Part shown: positions 5,714 to 5,742 of the stretch, in pieces
Numbering within the stretch: position 1 is the first letter of the stretch
Layout of the letters: every line of letters begins with the position of its first letter
Source of the DNA: Planctomycetota bacterium
GTDB taxonomy: Bacteria; Planctomycetota; UBA11346
NCBI GenBank assembly: GCA_024641365.1
Contig: JAHEDF010000276.1
Coordinates: 1 to 5,742 of the forward strand
Length of the DNA: 5,742 nucleotides
Reading direction: 5' to 3'
The notes under the pieces: generated by a model
What the model was told of the DNA's origin: nothing
What the model saw: only the letters and a program-made list of their open reading frames with translations
Databases searched by the model: none
Made by a program: the position numbers and the translations under genes

Positions 5714-5742
5714 TAATCTGTTGCCATTACGGATGATTTGAG

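Larger units (their letters stand above)
5352..5742. other. Gene-poor right end made of repeats
   Basis: No convincing coding sequence is present. Open frames here run through the palindromes and repeats and give low-complexity or family-free proteins. The unassigned parts (5505-5532, 5571-5615, 5714-5742) are AT-rich and show no promoter I would defend. The next gene must lie to the right of the window. Confidence 0.7.

Noticed and set aside
5382..5741. Two plus-strand frames (5245-5517 and 5382-5741) at the right end
   Set aside because: They run through the palindromic element and the direct repeat, so their sequence is set by the repeats; no family features or start signals.

Overview
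This window is a bacterial chromosome fragment with compact, mostly overlapping or closely spaced genes. The visible gene families (bacterial NadC, an ABC-2 type exporter ATPase, a SirB1-family protein) and the use of Shine-Dalgarno-like sites fit a Gram-negative-type bacterium. The sequence alone does not fix the taxon. Base composition is moderate, TTA is heavily used for leucine, and the right-hand intergenic gaps are rich in palindromic repeats. A proteobacterium-like or related environmental lineage is my guess, not something I can show.

Left half (1-2422) lies on the minus strand and reads right to left. It holds an ABC transporter ATP-binding protein of the COG4586 type, a 157-residue protein with four predicted membrane helices whose start overlaps the ATPase stop codon, and nadC (quinolinate phosphoribosyltransferase), which runs off the left edge. 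The ATPase and the membrane protein are translationally coupled. nadC follows after 37 bases and is probably cotranscribed, although NAD synthesis has no known link with this exporter family. The usual two permease genes of this ABC family are absent from the window.

The divergent gap (2423-2683) contains a good sigma70-like promoter for the plus-strand genes, preceded by repeated CACTG/CAGTG motifs.

Right half (2684-5351) lies on the plus strand. It holds a 488-residue TPR-like helical protein of unknown function, a probable 45-residue single-pass membrane peptide, and a SirB1-family transglutaminase-like protein. Between the last two is an AT-rich element bounded by a 13-bp inverted repeat, one arm of which leads into four perfect copies of an 8-bp tandem repeat. 

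The right end (5352-5742) has no convincing gene. It carries a branched palindromic element ending in a T-run directly after the SirB1 stop codon (possible terminator), a partial second copy of its left arm, and an unrelated long inverted repeat. The most unusual content of the window is this set of three different palindromic elements, plus the poorly characterised proteins. I do not see a clear defence system, CRISPR array, RNA gene or transposase.
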